Made by a program: the position numbers and the translations under genes. From NCBI GenBank assembly GCA_021325675.1, contig JAJTCM010000002.1, positions 372,001 to 436,000 of the forward strand: DNA of 64,000 bases, written 5' to 3'. The DNA comes from Crocinitomicaceae bacterium (GTDB taxonomy: Bacteria > Bacteroidota > Bacteroidia > Flavobacteriales_D > Crocinitomicaceae). Positions 9,350 through 18,099 of the stretch are shown piece by piece. The notes beneath the pieces are model-generated. The model did not search any database. It had not been told where the DNA came from and saw only the letters and a program-made list of their open reading frames with translations. Each line of letters begins with the position of its first letter. Position 1 is the stretch's first letter.

Positions 9350-10681
9350 ATGAAGTTGTTCCAATCCCTGCATATCACCCGTTTCTTTTTCATCCTGCTT
9401 GCAGCGGTGGTGATCCTGTTTGTGGCGGCTGCGGCCTGGGATTGGCTATTTTACATTGCGCTGGTTGCTGCAGCCTGCTTCTGCGGTTTTTTCATCCTGG
9501 ATGTGATCCTCACCTTCAGTATCCGCAAGCCGGTAGAAGTGAGCCGTCACATGGCGCGCATCCTCAATCTCGGCGACGAAAACACGGTTGACCTGACGAT
9601 TGAAAACACCACCAACCAACCGATAAACCTCTTGTTTTACGAAGGTTTCCCGGTGGAAATGCAAATGCGCAATGCAGAACGGCATTTTTTCCTGCTTCCG
9701 GGTGAGAAAAAGCATTTCAGCTACGTGTTCAGGCCCAAAACACGGGGAGATTTCCGCTTCGGGAACGTCGAAATTTTCATTTCTTCCCTGCTTTTTCTCT
9801 GCAAGCGCAAAATGATTTTTGAATTGGAACAAACGGTACAGGTTTACCCGTCGATTCTCCAGATGAAGCAGTATGAGCTAAAGGTTTTCCACCAGCAAAC
9901 GCGGGCGCAGGGTATCAAAAAGATCCGCCGGATCGGGCACAACAACGAATTCGAGCAGATCAAGAATTACGTGCAGGGCGACGACGTGCGCACCGTCAAC
10001 TGGAAAGCCACAAGTAAAAAAAGTGAGCTGATGGTCAACCAATACCAGGAAGAACGCTCGCAGTCCGTCTATTCTGTGATAGACAAAAGCCGCAACATGC
10101 AAATGGAGTTTGAAGGCATGACCATGCTGGATTACGCCATCAATTCGACGCTCGTTTTTTCCAACATTGCAATCAAAAAAGGCGACCGTGCCGGGCTGAT
10201 CACTTTTTCCGACAAGATCGGCACCCAGCTGCAGGCAGAACGCAATGCCGGGCAGTTACGCCGCATCCTGAACCTGTTGTACAATCAAAAAACACATTTC
10301 AGGGAAGCCAGCTACGAATTGCTTTATGAATCGATCCATCAAACGGTTAAAACGCGTTCCCTGCTGATGTTGTACACCAATTTCGAAAGTGAATTTGCTA
10401 TGCGGCGTGCGCTTCCAACCTTGCGCAGGCTGAACCAGAAGCACGTTTTGGTGCTCGTATTTTTCCAGAACAACGAAATGGAAGAGCTCGCTTACCAGCG
10501 CATTGACAATGTAGAAAACATTTACCAGTCAGCCGTGGCCGAAAAGCTCATCAACCTCAAGGTAAGCATCGCCCGCGAATTAAAGCAGCACGGCATCCAA
10601 ACCCTGCTCACGCGACCGGAAGACCTAAACGTTTCTACGATCAATAAATACCTGGAGCTGAAAGCAAAAGGAGTGATTTAA
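9350..10681 (+). CDS. DUF58 domain protein, partner of MoxR
   Basis: The 443-residue protein begins with two adjacent membrane helices (residues about 10-55), followed by a beta-rich extracytoplasmic-type region (VDLTIENTTNQPINLLFYEG, PKTRGDFRFG). The DUF58 signature NYVQGDDVRTVNWKATSK is at about 207-224. Next comes a VWA-like fold (VYSVIDKSRNMQMEFEG, RAGLITFSDK) in which the usual DxSxS metal site reads DKSRN, so metal binding is uncertain. It is the last gene of the five-gene operon. DUF58 proteins are the usual MoxR partners; the client or complex is not known. Confidence 0.92.
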   Translation: MKLFQSLHITRFFFILLAAVVILFVAAAAWDWLFYIALVAAACFCGFFILDVILTFSIRKPVEVSRHMARILNLGDENTVDLTIENTTNQPINLLFYEGFPVEMQMRNAERHFFLLPGEKKHFSYVFRPKTRGDFRFGNVEIFISSLLFLCKRKMIFELEQTVQVYPSILQMKQYELKVFHQQTRAQGIKKIRRIGHNNEFEQIKNYVQGDDVRTVNWKATSKKSELMVNQYQEERSQSVYSVIDKSRNMQMEFEGMTMLDYAINSTLVFSNIAIKKGDRAGLITFSDKIGTQLQAERNAGQLRRILNLLYNQKTHFREASYELLYESIHQTVKTRSLLMLYTNFESEFAMRRALPTLRRLNQKHVLVLVFFQNNEMEELAYQRIDNVENIYQSAVAEKLINLKVSIARELKQHGIQTLLTRPEDLNVSTINKYLELKAKGVI

Positions 10682-10691
10682 TTTAACTAAG

Positions 10692-10829
10692 TTGCTGCTG
10701 CGTAGTCCCGCAGATTATGCAAAGCTATGTGCTGTTTTACGCAGAAAAGAATATCTGCGCAAACTTATTATACCTCTCACGCTTAAGGGAATCCGCGCCG
10801 TAATCCGCGAGGATCAGCGGGAAAAATCC
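10692..10829. repeat. Intergenic TCTGCG-type dispersed repeat, copy 1
   Basis: The gap after the DUF58 gene holds clustered CGCAGATT / AATCTGCG / ATCAGCGGGAAAAA words in both orientations (for example CCCGCAGATTATGC near 10707 and GGATCAGCGGGAAAAATCC at 10811-10829). The same words recur at 18459-18609, 27451-27545 and 31695-31732. No reading frame is seen. This copy is degenerate. Confidence 0.5.
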
Positions 10830-10848
10830 AAAAACGCTTAATTTTAGA

Positions 10849-10877
10849 TTGAAACATAACTAAAAATATTATCTTTG
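10849..10877 (+). promoter_or_regulatory. Promoter for the LysE-family gene
   Basis: TTG (10849-10851) is followed after 18 bp by TATCTTTG (10870-10877), a full match to TAnnTTTG. The GTG start at 10894 lies 16 bp downstream, so the leader is very short. Confidence 0.6.
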
Positions 10878-10893
10878 TCCAAACACGCAATCC

Positions 10894-11544
10894 GTGGGAG
10901 AAGTCATCATTAAAGCAGTAATTACCGGGTTTATCCTGAGCATCATGATCGGGCCGGTATTTTTCGTTTTGCTGGAAACAAGTATCCGCAAAGGGATCCG
11001 GGCTGCTCTTGCCTTCGATCTCGGTGTGCTGGTTTCGGATATCATCTACATTCTCATTGCTTACATTTTCTATTCGGAAGTGGCGGATCTCACCAAAGGG
11101 GACAACAAGGACTTGCTTAAAATTGTGGGCGGCATTTTCCTGATGGTATACGGGATCATTACTTTTTTCAGAAAACCGAAAGAACAGGCCATGGATGATA
11201 CCGGCAAGATTTCGCACACCACCCGTGATTATATTACACTCTTTATCAAGGGACTAATCCTGAATTTCGCCAACCCGATGGTCATTTTTTACTGGTTCAG
11301 TGTGATGGGCCTCGGCGCAAAAAACAACACGGATGTCGATTTTTCCACTCAAATGCTCATTTACATCAGTATACTGCTGGCAGTCTTTTTCTCGATTGAT
11401 GTACTTAAAATTATCGGCGCTAAAAAACTCCGCCCGTTCATCAATGACCGTGTGCTCCGCCTGATGAACCACTTCACCGGTGTGATCCTCTTCCTTTTTG
11501 GTGTGGTGCTCCTCCTCCAGGGCCTCTTCCCGGAAGCTTTGTAA
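10894..11544 (+). CDS. LysE/RhtB-family amino-acid exporter
   Basis: The protein (216 residues) is polytopic and starts with the family's N-terminal helix (ITGFILSIMIGPVFFVLLET, containing the conserved G-P) and SIRKGIRAALAFDLGVLVSD. Later helices include KIVGGIFLMVYGIITFF, ILNFANPMVIFYWFSVMGLG (conserved NP) and GVILFLFGVVLLLQGLF. LysE/RhtB proteins export amino acids or related metabolites through the inner membrane; the substrate here is unknown. The start is GTG at 10894, supported by a TATCTTTG box 16 bp upstream and by the lack of a suitable ATG. The gene appears to stand alone between the MoxR operon and the YwqK-repeat gene. Confidence 0.88.
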   Translation: MGEVIIKAVITGFILSIMIGPVFFVLLETSIRKGIRAALAFDLGVLVSDIIYILIAYIFYSEVADLTKGDNKDLLKIVGGIFLMVYGIITFFRKPKEQAMDDTGKISHTTRDYITLFIKGLILNFANPMVIFYWFSVMGLGAKNNTDVDFSTQMLIYISILLAVFFSIDVLKIIGAKKLRPFINDRVLRLMNHFTGVILFLFGVVLLLQGLFPEAL

Positions 11545-11674
11545 CAAAATCATCTTTCCTGCGTTATTCAAGGGCTTTAGCCGATTTTAGGTTAAAAATT
11601 TGCCCGGTTTGTGTACCGGATTTTTATAATCGCTCCGCTATCGCTATTTTTGTACAACTTTAAAGCACGTATAT

Positions 11675-13381
11675 ATGTTGAAGATCACAAGTTTGTTTTT
11701 TTGCCTTTCGCTCACGATGGTATTCTCACAGGAAATCCTGAAAGAAAACCTGACCAAAAAACATTCTTTTTACTGGGATTTTAACAAAATCAAATTGCAG
11801 TCCATTGGTTCGTATTACAAAGATCCGCTGGGCGAAACGACATTGAAACACGGGAAATGGGAATATTTTGACGAAGACGGAAACCCCATTGAAACCCGGA
11901 TTTATTACAAGGACAAGCTGAACGGCAAGGTAACGCTCAAATTTCCCAACGGATCGCTCCGGAGCGAAGGTTTTTTCCGCATGGATAAGCAGGACAGCGT
12001 TTACAGGGAATGGTTCGAAACCGGGAAGCTGGCGGCAGAAGCTTTTTACAAAGACGATCAGCTTTTCGGCTTCAAAAAAATCTATTACCCGGACGGACGC
12101 CAGCAGGCGTTGGAAGAATATATTGATTCCACCAAATACCTGCAGCAGTTCTGGCTCCCGGATTCACTGCACACCCAGACAGTGATCAACGGAAATGGAC
12201 TGGCAACGCATTTTTACAATACCGGCACGCTCAAAAGCTATTACAATTACAAAAACGGCTTGCCCGACGGTGAATTTGTTGAGCGCAGCATCTACGGCTA
12301 CGATTTGCTTACCGGATCTTTCAAAGAAGGCAAGAAACAAGGCGAATGGAAGTATTTCTATTACACCGGCGATCTGGAAAAAATCAGCCACTACGAGAAT
12401 AACCAGCTCAACGGGAAATACGAGTATTATTACGACAAAAACCGCCTCAATGTTGAAGGATATTTCAAGGACGGGGAGAAAAACGGAGTCTGGACCTGGT
12501 ACACCAACCAGGGAAACCGCGACATGTCAGGGACATTTAAAGAAGGCAAGCAGGAAGGAACCTGGACTTACTGGTATCCTACCGGCGAATTGTCGTATAC
12601 GGCGCAGTATAAAAATGACCTGAAGCACGGAAGCTGGAATTATTATTACAAAGACGGCTCCAAATTCAAAACCGGCGAATACAAGGACGACCTGAAGCAC
12701 GGCAAATGGGAAACCTGGTATGAAAACGGCAAGCTCCTGATGAGCGGAAATTATGTCAACGGCAAGGAGGAAGGCGAATGGCTCAATTACTGGGACAATG
12801 GCAAGCTGAAAAACCAAACGACTTTCAAAAATGGCGAGCTCCACGGGCAATGGCTTTCGTTTTACCCGAACGGCAAGCAAAAACTGACAGGGGTTTACAA
12901 AAATGGCATGAAAGACAAGGTCTGGACGGATTATTTTGAAAACGGCAGCCCGAAAGATATTGTGACCTATAAAGTGATCAAGAAAAAAACGAAGATGAAG
13001 CACGATGGCAATTTCAAAGGCCATTATTTATATGAAAGCGTGAAAAACGGTCATTCCGAATCGTATTCCGACAAGGATTTCAAGAAAACAGCCGAAGGTG
13101 ATTACAAAAACGGTGAAAAAGACGGCGTCTGGACAGCTTACTACCCCGGGGCGAAAATCACTGCCAATACGCAAAGTTATAAAAACGGCCAGCTGGACGG
13201 TAAATCCAAAGAGTATGACCGCAAAGGCGTTATCATTTCCGAAGTTGATTACAAGGAGGGCCTCAAGCACGGTAAAATGAAAATTTATGACAAAAAAGGC
13301 AAGCTCCTCGTAGAGAAAAAATTCGAATTCGGAATGGAAGTCATCGAAGGCTCGGGCGGCGTGTTTATGCCGGGGAAGTAA
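11675..13381 (+). CDS. Secreted YwqK/MORN-like repeat protein
   Basis: A signal peptide (MLKITSLFFCLSLTMVFSQ) is followed by a long series of about 22-residue repeats of the YwqK / MORN-2 type. Examples are HGKWEYFDEDGNPIETRIYY, HGSWNYYYKDGSKFKTGEYK and HGKWETWYENGKLLMSGNY. The repeats fill nearly the whole 568-residue protein and form a beta-strand solenoid in known members. Databases often label such proteins YwqK antitoxins, but there is no toxin gene beside it and the protein is exported, so that label is not supported. A TATTTTTG box at 11645-11652 lies 22 bp before the ATG. A surface or periplasmic scaffold role is a guess. Confidence 0.85.
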   Translation: MLKITSLFFCLSLTMVFSQEILKENLTKKHSFYWDFNKIKLQSIGSYYKDPLGETTLKHGKWEYFDEDGNPIETRIYYKDKLNGKVTLKFPNGSLRSEGFFRMDKQDSVYREWFETGKLAAEAFYKDDQLFGFKKIYYPDGRQQALEEYIDSTKYLQQFWLPDSLHTQTVINGNGLATHFYNTGTLKSYYNYKNGLPDGEFVERSIYGYDLLTGSFKEGKKQGEWKYFYYTGDLEKISHYENNQLNGKYEYYYDKNRLNVEGYFKDGEKNGVWTWYTNQGNRDMSGTFKEGKQEGTWTYWYPTGELSYTAQYKNDLKHGSWNYYYKDGSKFKTGEYKDDLKHGKWETWYENGKLLMSGNYVNGKEEGEWLNYWDNGKLKNQTTFKNGELHGQWLSFYPNGKQKLTGVYKNGMKDKVWTDYFENGSPKDIVTYKVIKKKTKMKHDGNFKGHYLYESVKNGHSESYSDKDFKKTAEGDYKNGEKDGVWTAYYPGAKITANTQSYKNGQLDGKSKEYDRKGVIISEVDYKEGLKHGKMKIYDKKGKLLVEKKFEFGMEVIEGSGGVFMPGK

Positions 13382-13390
13382 TACAATTAA

Positions 13391-13498
13391 AGTGAATACA
13401 CGAAGTATAATTCGCAAGGTGAATTAGTTACATTTGTGAAATTTTAAGTATCAATTGATCATGAACAAATTAAAATGAGTGCATTCGTGGCCGTTAAT
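13391..13498. repeat. Intergenic CACGAATT-type dispersed repeat, copy 1
   Basis: This gap holds ACACGAAGTATAATTCG near its left end and GCATTCGTGGCC near its right end. They are degenerate versions of the inverted CACGAATT / AATTCGTGGC words seen at 20924-21059 and 22131-22213. No gene is visible. Confidence 0.45.
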
Positions 13499-13536
13499 TT
13501 ATTCTGGATCCTGCTTACGCAATTAAAATTAAACTA

Positions 13537-14010
13537 GTGCCCAAATACAGATATTTAAGTGACGGGGAATTGAAACACCTCGAGGAAGAATTCAAGCAGT
13601 TCCTGGTGATAAACCAGGTGTATAAGGAAGAATGGGAGCAGATCAACCGGGACGAGCCTGACAAAGCGCTTGAGCTGGTCGGTTTGTTCAGCGACAATGT
13701 ACTGCAAACAGTGTATGAAAAAATCCGGTTCCTGGAAAAGCGTACACCTGACAGCTGTTTTGTTTTCTATTATACCCCGGACGAAATCCAGCTGCGTGTT
13801 TTGCAGGTAGAAAACGCCGGGAAAGCCGATTTATCCACCCCGGAAAGCATCCACGAAGCGCTGAAGAACCACGCCGGTGACCTTTCCTTTTTTAAAAGCT
13901 CTAAAAAATACAGCCTTTCCCGTGAAAGCGAAATCCACCAAACCCTGGAGCAGGGCGCAGTGGTTTCGACAGCGGATTTCTGGGAAATGCTCGAGAAACT
14001 TATCCCATGA
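13537..14010 (+). CDS. DUF6495-like conserved protein
   Basis: This is a soluble 157-residue protein with no signal peptide or membrane segment. It starts at GTG (13537), giving MPKYRYLSDGELKHLEEEFK. The pattern of an N-terminal helical region with EEWEQINRDEPDKALELVGL, then FSDNVLQTVYEKIRFLEKR, resembles a short conserved family of Bacteroidota (DUF6495 as I recall it). Its stop overlaps the start of the SUFU-domain gene by 4 bp (ATGA), so the two are probably made together. No function can be assigned from the sequence. The family call is from memory of the pattern and should be treated as tentative. Confidence 0.7.
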   Translation: MPKYRYLSDGELKHLEEEFKQFLVINQVYKEEWEQINRDEPDKALELVGLFSDNVLQTVYEKIRFLEKRTPDSCFVFYYTPDEIQLRVLQVENAGKADLSTPESIHEALKNHAGDLSFFKSSKKYSLSRESEIHQTLEQGAVVSTADFWEMLEKLIP

Positions 14011-14645
14011 CAAACCTGAAAGAATCTTTGATTGAGCGTTTTGGCTCAGAAAACGTGCACGAAACCCGTTTCAATCACCCCGAAAAACCGGAATTATCGG
14101 CTTACCCGTTTTTAGTAATCAGCATCCAGGCCCGTTCGCCGATTAAAATCCTGATGACCCAGGGACTGAGCGATTACCGCATGCCTGTTATGGAAAAATT
14201 TACCGGCAAAGAGCACAATGAGCTGTATTTCTGTCTGCCTAGCTACTGGGATCTGGACGATCACACCAACCCGGAAATGAACTGGGTTTTCGATTCGCTC
14301 TTCCGCTTGCAGAAACACGTGCTGGATAAGCAAAGCTGGTTTGGCGCCGGCCACACAATCCCTTTTGCCAACCCGCTCACCACGATTTCGGCGAACATGA
14401 AGCAAATGTATTTTTTCCTGGATGATCCCAACTTCGTGAAAGAACAGCTGAAACCGCTGGAACTCGCCGGTAAAACGGTGCATTTCCTGGGTGTCATTCC
14501 TATTTTCGAAGACGAGCTCGACTATAAAATCGGCAAGGGAACCTACAAATTCCGTAAGAAGCTTGCCCACCAGGATGTTACTGAATTGCTCGACAATTAC
14601 CGCTCGACGGTGCTGAAAAGCAAGTGGCGCTTTTTTGAACGTTGA
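14007..14645 (+). CDS. Suppressor-of-fused (SUFU) domain protein
   Basis: The 212-residue protein matches the bacterial SUFU-like family (PF05076 type). Characteristic stretches are ILMTQGLSDYRMPVME (about 50-65), ELYFCLPSYWDLDD (about 73-86), WFGAGHTIPFANP (about 112-124) and VHFLGVIPIFEDELDYK (about 159-175). In animals SUFU regulates Hedgehog signalling; bacterial members are of unknown function and are often near contact-dependent or immunity genes. None of those is seen here. It overlaps the upstream DUF6495-like gene by 4 bp. No membrane segments are present, so it is presumably cytoplasmic. Confidence 0.85.
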   Translation: MTNLKESLIERFGSENVHETRFNHPEKPELSAYPFLVISIQARSPIKILMTQGLSDYRMPVMEKFTGKEHNELYFCLPSYWDLDDHTNPEMNWVFDSLFRLQKHVLDKQSWFGAGHTIPFANPLTTISANMKQMYFFLDDPNFVKEQLKPLELAGKTVHFLGVIPIFEDELDYKIGKGTYKFRKKLAHQDVTELLDNYRSTVLKSKWRFFER

Positions 14646-14722
14646 ATGATGAGCCTTGAATGATGAATATTTTGCTGGCGTATTCAATAATAACTGCCTC
14701 GCCGTCATAACTCATAATTCAT

Positions 14723-14730
14723 TATTTTTG
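14723..14730 (+). promoter_or_regulatory. -7 box directly before lpxL-like ATG
   Basis: TATTTTTG fits TAnnTTTG exactly and ends four bases before the ATG at 14735. In Bacteroidota transcription starts a few bases after this box, so the mRNA would be leaderless or nearly so. No good TTTG -33 element is seen. Confidence 0.5.
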
Positions 14731-14734
14731 CACC

Positions 14735-15661
14735 ATGGCCTTCATCGCATATTACCTGTTCGTTTTGCCAATTTCCTATCTCCCGATGTGGATGATTTAC
14801 GGTATCTCGAACTTTTTATATGTCCTTTTGCGCTTCGTTTACCCGTACCGCAAAGAAGTTATTACCGACAACCTGCGGAAGTGTTTCCCGGAGAAAAATG
14901 AGAGTGAAATCCGCGAATTGCTGCACAAATTTTACCGTCATTTTACAGATATTTTAGCGGAAGGCATTAAAAACCTGAGTATTTCTGAAAAAGAGCTGCG
15001 CCGGCGCATGAAGATCAAAAACCCGGAGCTGATGCAGGAGCTGTATGCCGAAGGAAAAGACGTTCTGCTGGTTTCCGGGCATTTCAACAATTGGGAATGG
15101 CTCATTACTTCGCAGAATTTCCTGCTGCCCCAGCAAGCCGTCGGGCTTGGGATGCCGATGTCGAGCAAGTTCTGGGACAAAAAAATCAACGAGCGCCGCA
15201 GCCGAAATGGCATGATCATCGAACATTCGAAGAGCATCCGCGGTTTTTTTCAAAAAAAACATGATCAGCCGCTGGCAACACTGATGCTCGCCGACCAAAG
15301 CCCGGGCAATTCTGCTAAATCCTACTGGATGCCTTTTTTGGGACGTTTGACAGCCGTTCAGTTCGGCAGTGAAATGCTGGCCCACAACCACGGTCAGGCC
15401 GTCGTTTTCTTTGCTACACGCAAGGTCAAACGCGGATTTTATGAAATCGAATTTGAGCTGATCACGAAAGACCCCGCCGAAATGCAGTGGGGCGAGATCA
15501 CCGAAAAACATACGCGCCTGCTCGAAGCGGAAATACTGCTCCACCCCGAACAATGGATGTGGTCGCACAAACGCTGGAAACGCGAATTGCCTGAGAACCT
15601 CGAATTACTGCGCGAACAGCAGCGGGCATCCTTCAATAAATTGTACCAAAAAACCGAATGA
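14735..15661 (+). CDS. LpxL/HtrB-family lipid A acyltransferase
   Basis: This enzyme family transfers a fatty acyl chain to lipid A precursors at the inner membrane. The 308-residue protein has an N-terminal membrane anchor (AYYLFVLPISYLPMWMIYGI), a helical region with ITDNLRKCFPEKNESEIREL, and the acyltransferase motif SGHFNNWEW with His116 and Glu121 in the H-x4-E arrangement. MLADQSPG and EQWMWSHKRWKR are further family hallmarks. The start ATG lies four bases after a TATTTTTG promoter box. The BNR lipoprotein gene follows 1 bp after the stop, so the two probably share a transcript. Which acyl group or position it modifies cannot be read from the sequence. Confidence 0.9.
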   Translation: MAFIAYYLFVLPISYLPMWMIYGISNFLYVLLRFVYPYRKEVITDNLRKCFPEKNESEIRELLHKFYRHFTDILAEGIKNLSISEKELRRRMKIKNPELMQELYAEGKDVLLVSGHFNNWEWLITSQNFLLPQQAVGLGMPMSSKFWDKKINERRSRNGMIIEHSKSIRGFFQKKHDQPLATLMLADQSPGNSAKSYWMPFLGRLTAVQFGSEMLAHNHGQAVVFFATRKVKRGFYEIEFELITKDPAEMQWGEITEKHTRLLEAEILLHPEQWMWSHKRWKRELPENLELLREQQRASFNKLYQKTE

Positions 15662-15662
15662 T

Positions 15663-16685
15663 ATGACCAGACTGCTGCTTTTTACACTCTTGCTCACCGG
15701 TTTAGCTTCCTGTGCACCGGTTTCCACCCCGCAAAGTTTTCGCGATAAAACCGCAAGCCGCATTTTACAGTACGGTCCCGACACAGTTCACGCCCGCGGG
15801 ATCGCCGTGAAAGACAACTTTATCTATACGGCCAACGACAACGGCTTCGTCTACCAATATGATTTTTCGAAAAACAGCTACAGGCAGCTCACCCAATTGG
15901 CGCAGCCCGAATTGCGCGACATCCACGTGATCTCTGAAGATTATTTCCTCGCCCTGCAATCCAACGACCGCAGCTCGCTTCTGCTTTCCAAAGGCCTCGT
16001 GGAGCAGCTCGTTGACCCTTTCCTGCGCCGCACGTTCCTGGATGGGCTGGACATCACCGCCAACGGCCACGGTATCGTTATGGGCGACCCGATCAGCAGC
16101 CGGCTGCAGGTTGCGGTGACAAGCGATTACGGTAAAAACTGGGAACCCTGCATGTCAGATGTCCTTAAATGTGATGATGGTGAAGCCGGTTTCGCAGCCA
16201 GCGGCTCCAATGTGCAGGCGCTCAACGATTCGGTTTTTGTCTTTGTTTCCGGCGGTAAGATCTCGCGCTTCTTCAAAACAACGGACGCCGGCCAAAGCTG
16301 GATGTCTGTTCAGCTGCCCTTTTTATCCTCCGAAGCTTCCGGGCCGTTTTCCGTGCATTTCTCCGATCTCAATTTCGGGATAGCTGTCGGGGGGAATTAC
16401 CTTGCACCAAACGACACGGTCCAAAACTGTTTTATCACATCTGACGGCGGTTACAACTGGCACCAACCGCTCAAAACAACTTCCGGCTACAAATCTTCCG
16501 TGTTGGAGCACAACGGGACCTGGTACGCCTGCGGATCAAACGGCATCGATTTTTCACTTGACAAAGGCCAGCACTGGTATGTATTGAACGGTGAAAACTT
16601 CTTCGCCCTGGCGGCAGATAATGGTAAAATCTTCGCTACCATGACGAAGGGCAGGGTGATGGAAATCACGCCCCCGAAGCGATAA
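15663..16685 (+). CDS. BNR/Ycf48-like repeat lipoprotein
   Basis: The N-terminus MTRLLLFTLLLTGLASC is a lipoprotein signal with the lipobox LASC (Cys17). The rest is a beta-propeller-like protein with Asp-box motifs: TSDYGKNWEPC, KTTDAGQSWMSV, ITSDGGYNWHQ and SLDKGQHWYVL. Proteins of this make-up (340 residues) are found across Bacteroidota, sometimes labelled oxidoreductase without evidence. It begins 1 bp after the LpxL-like gene, which suggests an envelope setting. The lipid anchor places it in the inner or outer membrane facing the periplasm or outside. The ligand is unknown. Confidence 0.8.
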   Translation: MTRLLLFTLLLTGLASCAPVSTPQSFRDKTASRILQYGPDTVHARGIAVKDNFIYTANDNGFVYQYDFSKNSYRQLTQLAQPELRDIHVISEDYFLALQSNDRSSLLLSKGLVEQLVDPFLRRTFLDGLDITANGHGIVMGDPISSRLQVAVTSDYGKNWEPCMSDVLKCDDGEAGFAASGSNVQALNDSVFVFVSGGKISRFFKTTDAGQSWMSVQLPFLSSEASGPFSVHFSDLNFGIAVGGNYLAPNDTVQNCFITSDGGYNWHQPLKTTSGYKSSVLEHNGTWYACGSNGIDFSLDKGQHWYVLNGENFFALAADNGKIFATMTKGRVMEITPPKR

Positions 16686-16750
16686 ATCTGCTTCCCCTTT
16701 GGAGCTAATCTTTATACAACTCAGATAAGCCACATATTTTCATGAATTTA

Positions 16751-16840
16751 TGATGCCATAGGTATCAAATATTTGTAACGTCGGACTATGTCCAACGTGT
16801 GAAAGTGGAGTTGAGCTTGTTTTTGGCGTGTGTTTTTGTT
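16751..16840. repeat. Hairpin-bearing dispersed element, copy A
   Basis: The element runs ATGCCATAGGTATCAAATA, then a hairpin ACGTCGGAC-TAT-GTCCAACGT (16778-16798), then after about 22 bases TTTTTGGCGTGTGTTTTT. Copy B at 24051-24140 has the same parts in the same order and spacing. It lies between the BNR lipoprotein and DUF488 genes. Confidence 0.6.
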
Positions 16841-16918
16841 TCAAAAACCATGACAAAAACCACCCCGCATCAAATAAAACCTATGGCTCCTATGTTCCTA
16901 TGTGGTTCCAATTTTCCT

Positions 16919-16926
16919 TAACTTTG
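16919..16926 (+). promoter_or_regulatory. -7 box directly before the DUF488 gene
   Basis: TAACTTTG matches TAnnTTTG and ends four bases before the ATG at 16931. This predicts a leaderless transcript. There is no convincing -33 element. Confidence 0.5.
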
Positions 16927-16930
16927 TATT

Positions 16931-17449
16931 ATGGCGGAAACAACGATATACACCATCGGCCATGGCCGTAAAAAGACAGAAGATTTTCTCCGGGAATTAA
17001 AGGCTTTCGGGATTCAATATTTGATGGACGTGCGATCCAAGCCTTTTTCGAGGTGGAACCCGCAATTCAACCGGAACCAACTGGAGCTAACGCTCCATGA
17101 AAACGGGATCCGCTACGTTTTTGCCGGTGACAGCCTGGGCGGACGTCCCGAAGACCGGGGCTTTTACGACGCTGAAGGCAAAGTACGCTATGACTTGCTC
17201 AAAGAACAGGAGTTTTTTAAAGCAGGACTGCAAAGGCTCATCGACGCCAGCGCAAAAAAGATCCCCCTCGCTATCATGTGCAGCGAAACCAAACCGGAAA
17301 TGTGCCACCGCTGCCGGCTCATCGGCCAGGAGCTTCTCAAACACCATATTTCTGTGCAGCATATTGTTTCCGATAAATTAGTCAAATCTCAGGAAACAGT
17401 GATGCTCGAAGCCAATAAAGGAAAGGGCGGGGAATTGTTTGATTTTTGA
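16931..17449 (+). CDS. DUF488 domain protein
   Basis: The 172-residue soluble protein opens with TIYTIGHGRKKTEDFLREL, continues with LMDVRSKPFSRWNPQFN, and has the C-terminal cysteine cluster MCSETKPEMCHRCRLIGQE (about 116-134). These are the defining parts of DUF488. The function of the family is not established. The gene stands alone; the ATG is four bases after a TAACTTTG promoter box. Confidence 0.92.
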   Translation: MAETTIYTIGHGRKKTEDFLRELKAFGIQYLMDVRSKPFSRWNPQFNRNQLELTLHENGIRYVFAGDSLGGRPEDRGFYDAEGKVRYDLLKEQEFFKAGLQRLIDASAKKIPLAIMCSETKPEMCHRCRLIGQELLKHHISVQHIVSDKLVKSQETVMLEANKGKGGELFDF

Positions 17450-17583
17450 CCCCATAAGTACATAGAATTTACTTTGCGACCTCCGCGCAAACTTTGGAGA
17501 CTTTACGTTCCAAAAAAATCCTTATTCCTCACATTTTCGCAAAATTCAACAAAATCGGGCTAAAATTACCCCGTTTCCGGGGG

Positions 17584-17614
17584 TTGTTTGGTGTTGGATC
17601 AATTCTTAAATTTG
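17584..17614 (+). promoter_or_regulatory. Promoter for the small membrane protein gene
   Basis: TTG (17584-17586), a 20 bp spacer and TAAATTTG (17607-17614) match the Bacteroidota consensus. The box ends four bases before the ATG at 17619, so the mRNA would be leaderless. Confidence 0.55.
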
Positions 17615-17618
17615 AATT

Positions 17619-18035
17619 ATGATTTCATTATTTCCCAACGAACACATAATAACCCAAGCTGATGATAATTCTTTTATTTTGACCAGTCATAGGGTTTACC
17701 AAGAAGAAAGATCATTTTCAAGAACGACAACAAAAAGTGTTATGCTGGAACAAATTACGTCTTGTGAGAGCTTGAATGAACAAAATTTTACATGGATAGT
17801 TTTAGCAATAATATCGTTAATTGGATTGTTTGAACAACAAACACAGGAACTTTCCCTGATCGGCTTTGTGGTTTTTTTAGCCATCTTTTTTCTAATGCGA
17901 AAATCATATATTAAGGTCTCTTCACCAACATCAGAGATTAAGATTTTTGTTCATCGGACTTCTCAGAATAAAATGTATAGGATAGTCGAAAAAATTGAAC
18001 ACGCAAAAGTTAAGCGATTAGATAGCTTGAAATAA
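17619..18035 (+). CDS. Small membrane protein of unknown function
   Basis: The 138-residue product has an N-terminal soluble part (IITQADDNSFILTSHRVYQE), two membrane helices (TWIVLAIISLIGLF and LSLIGFVVFLAIFFLM, about 58-93) and a basic C-terminal tail. The N-terminal FILTSHRVYQE resembles the start of bacterial PH-like domains ("...L T ... R V"), but this is weak. Its DNA is clearly more AT-rich than neighbouring genes (many AAT, TTA and ATA codons), which may mean recent acquisition. It has its own promoter and sits apart from DUF488 and yraN. I do not recognise a family. Confidence 0.6.
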   Translation: MISLFPNEHIITQADDNSFILTSHRVYQEERSFSRTTTKSVMLEQITSCESLNEQNFTWIVLAIISLIGLFEQQTQELSLIGFVVFLAIFFLMRKSYIKVSSPTSEIKIFVHRTSQNKMYRIVEKIEHAKVKRLDSLK

Positions 18036-18099
18036 AAACTTCTCCCTCCATTTATTCCAATTCCTCTTACTAGTTTCATATAAACCAATTTACCATCCA

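Noticed and set aside
11675-13381. YwqK antitoxin of a toxin-antitoxin pair
   Set aside because: The protein is exported, far longer than a small antitoxin, and has no toxin gene beside it.
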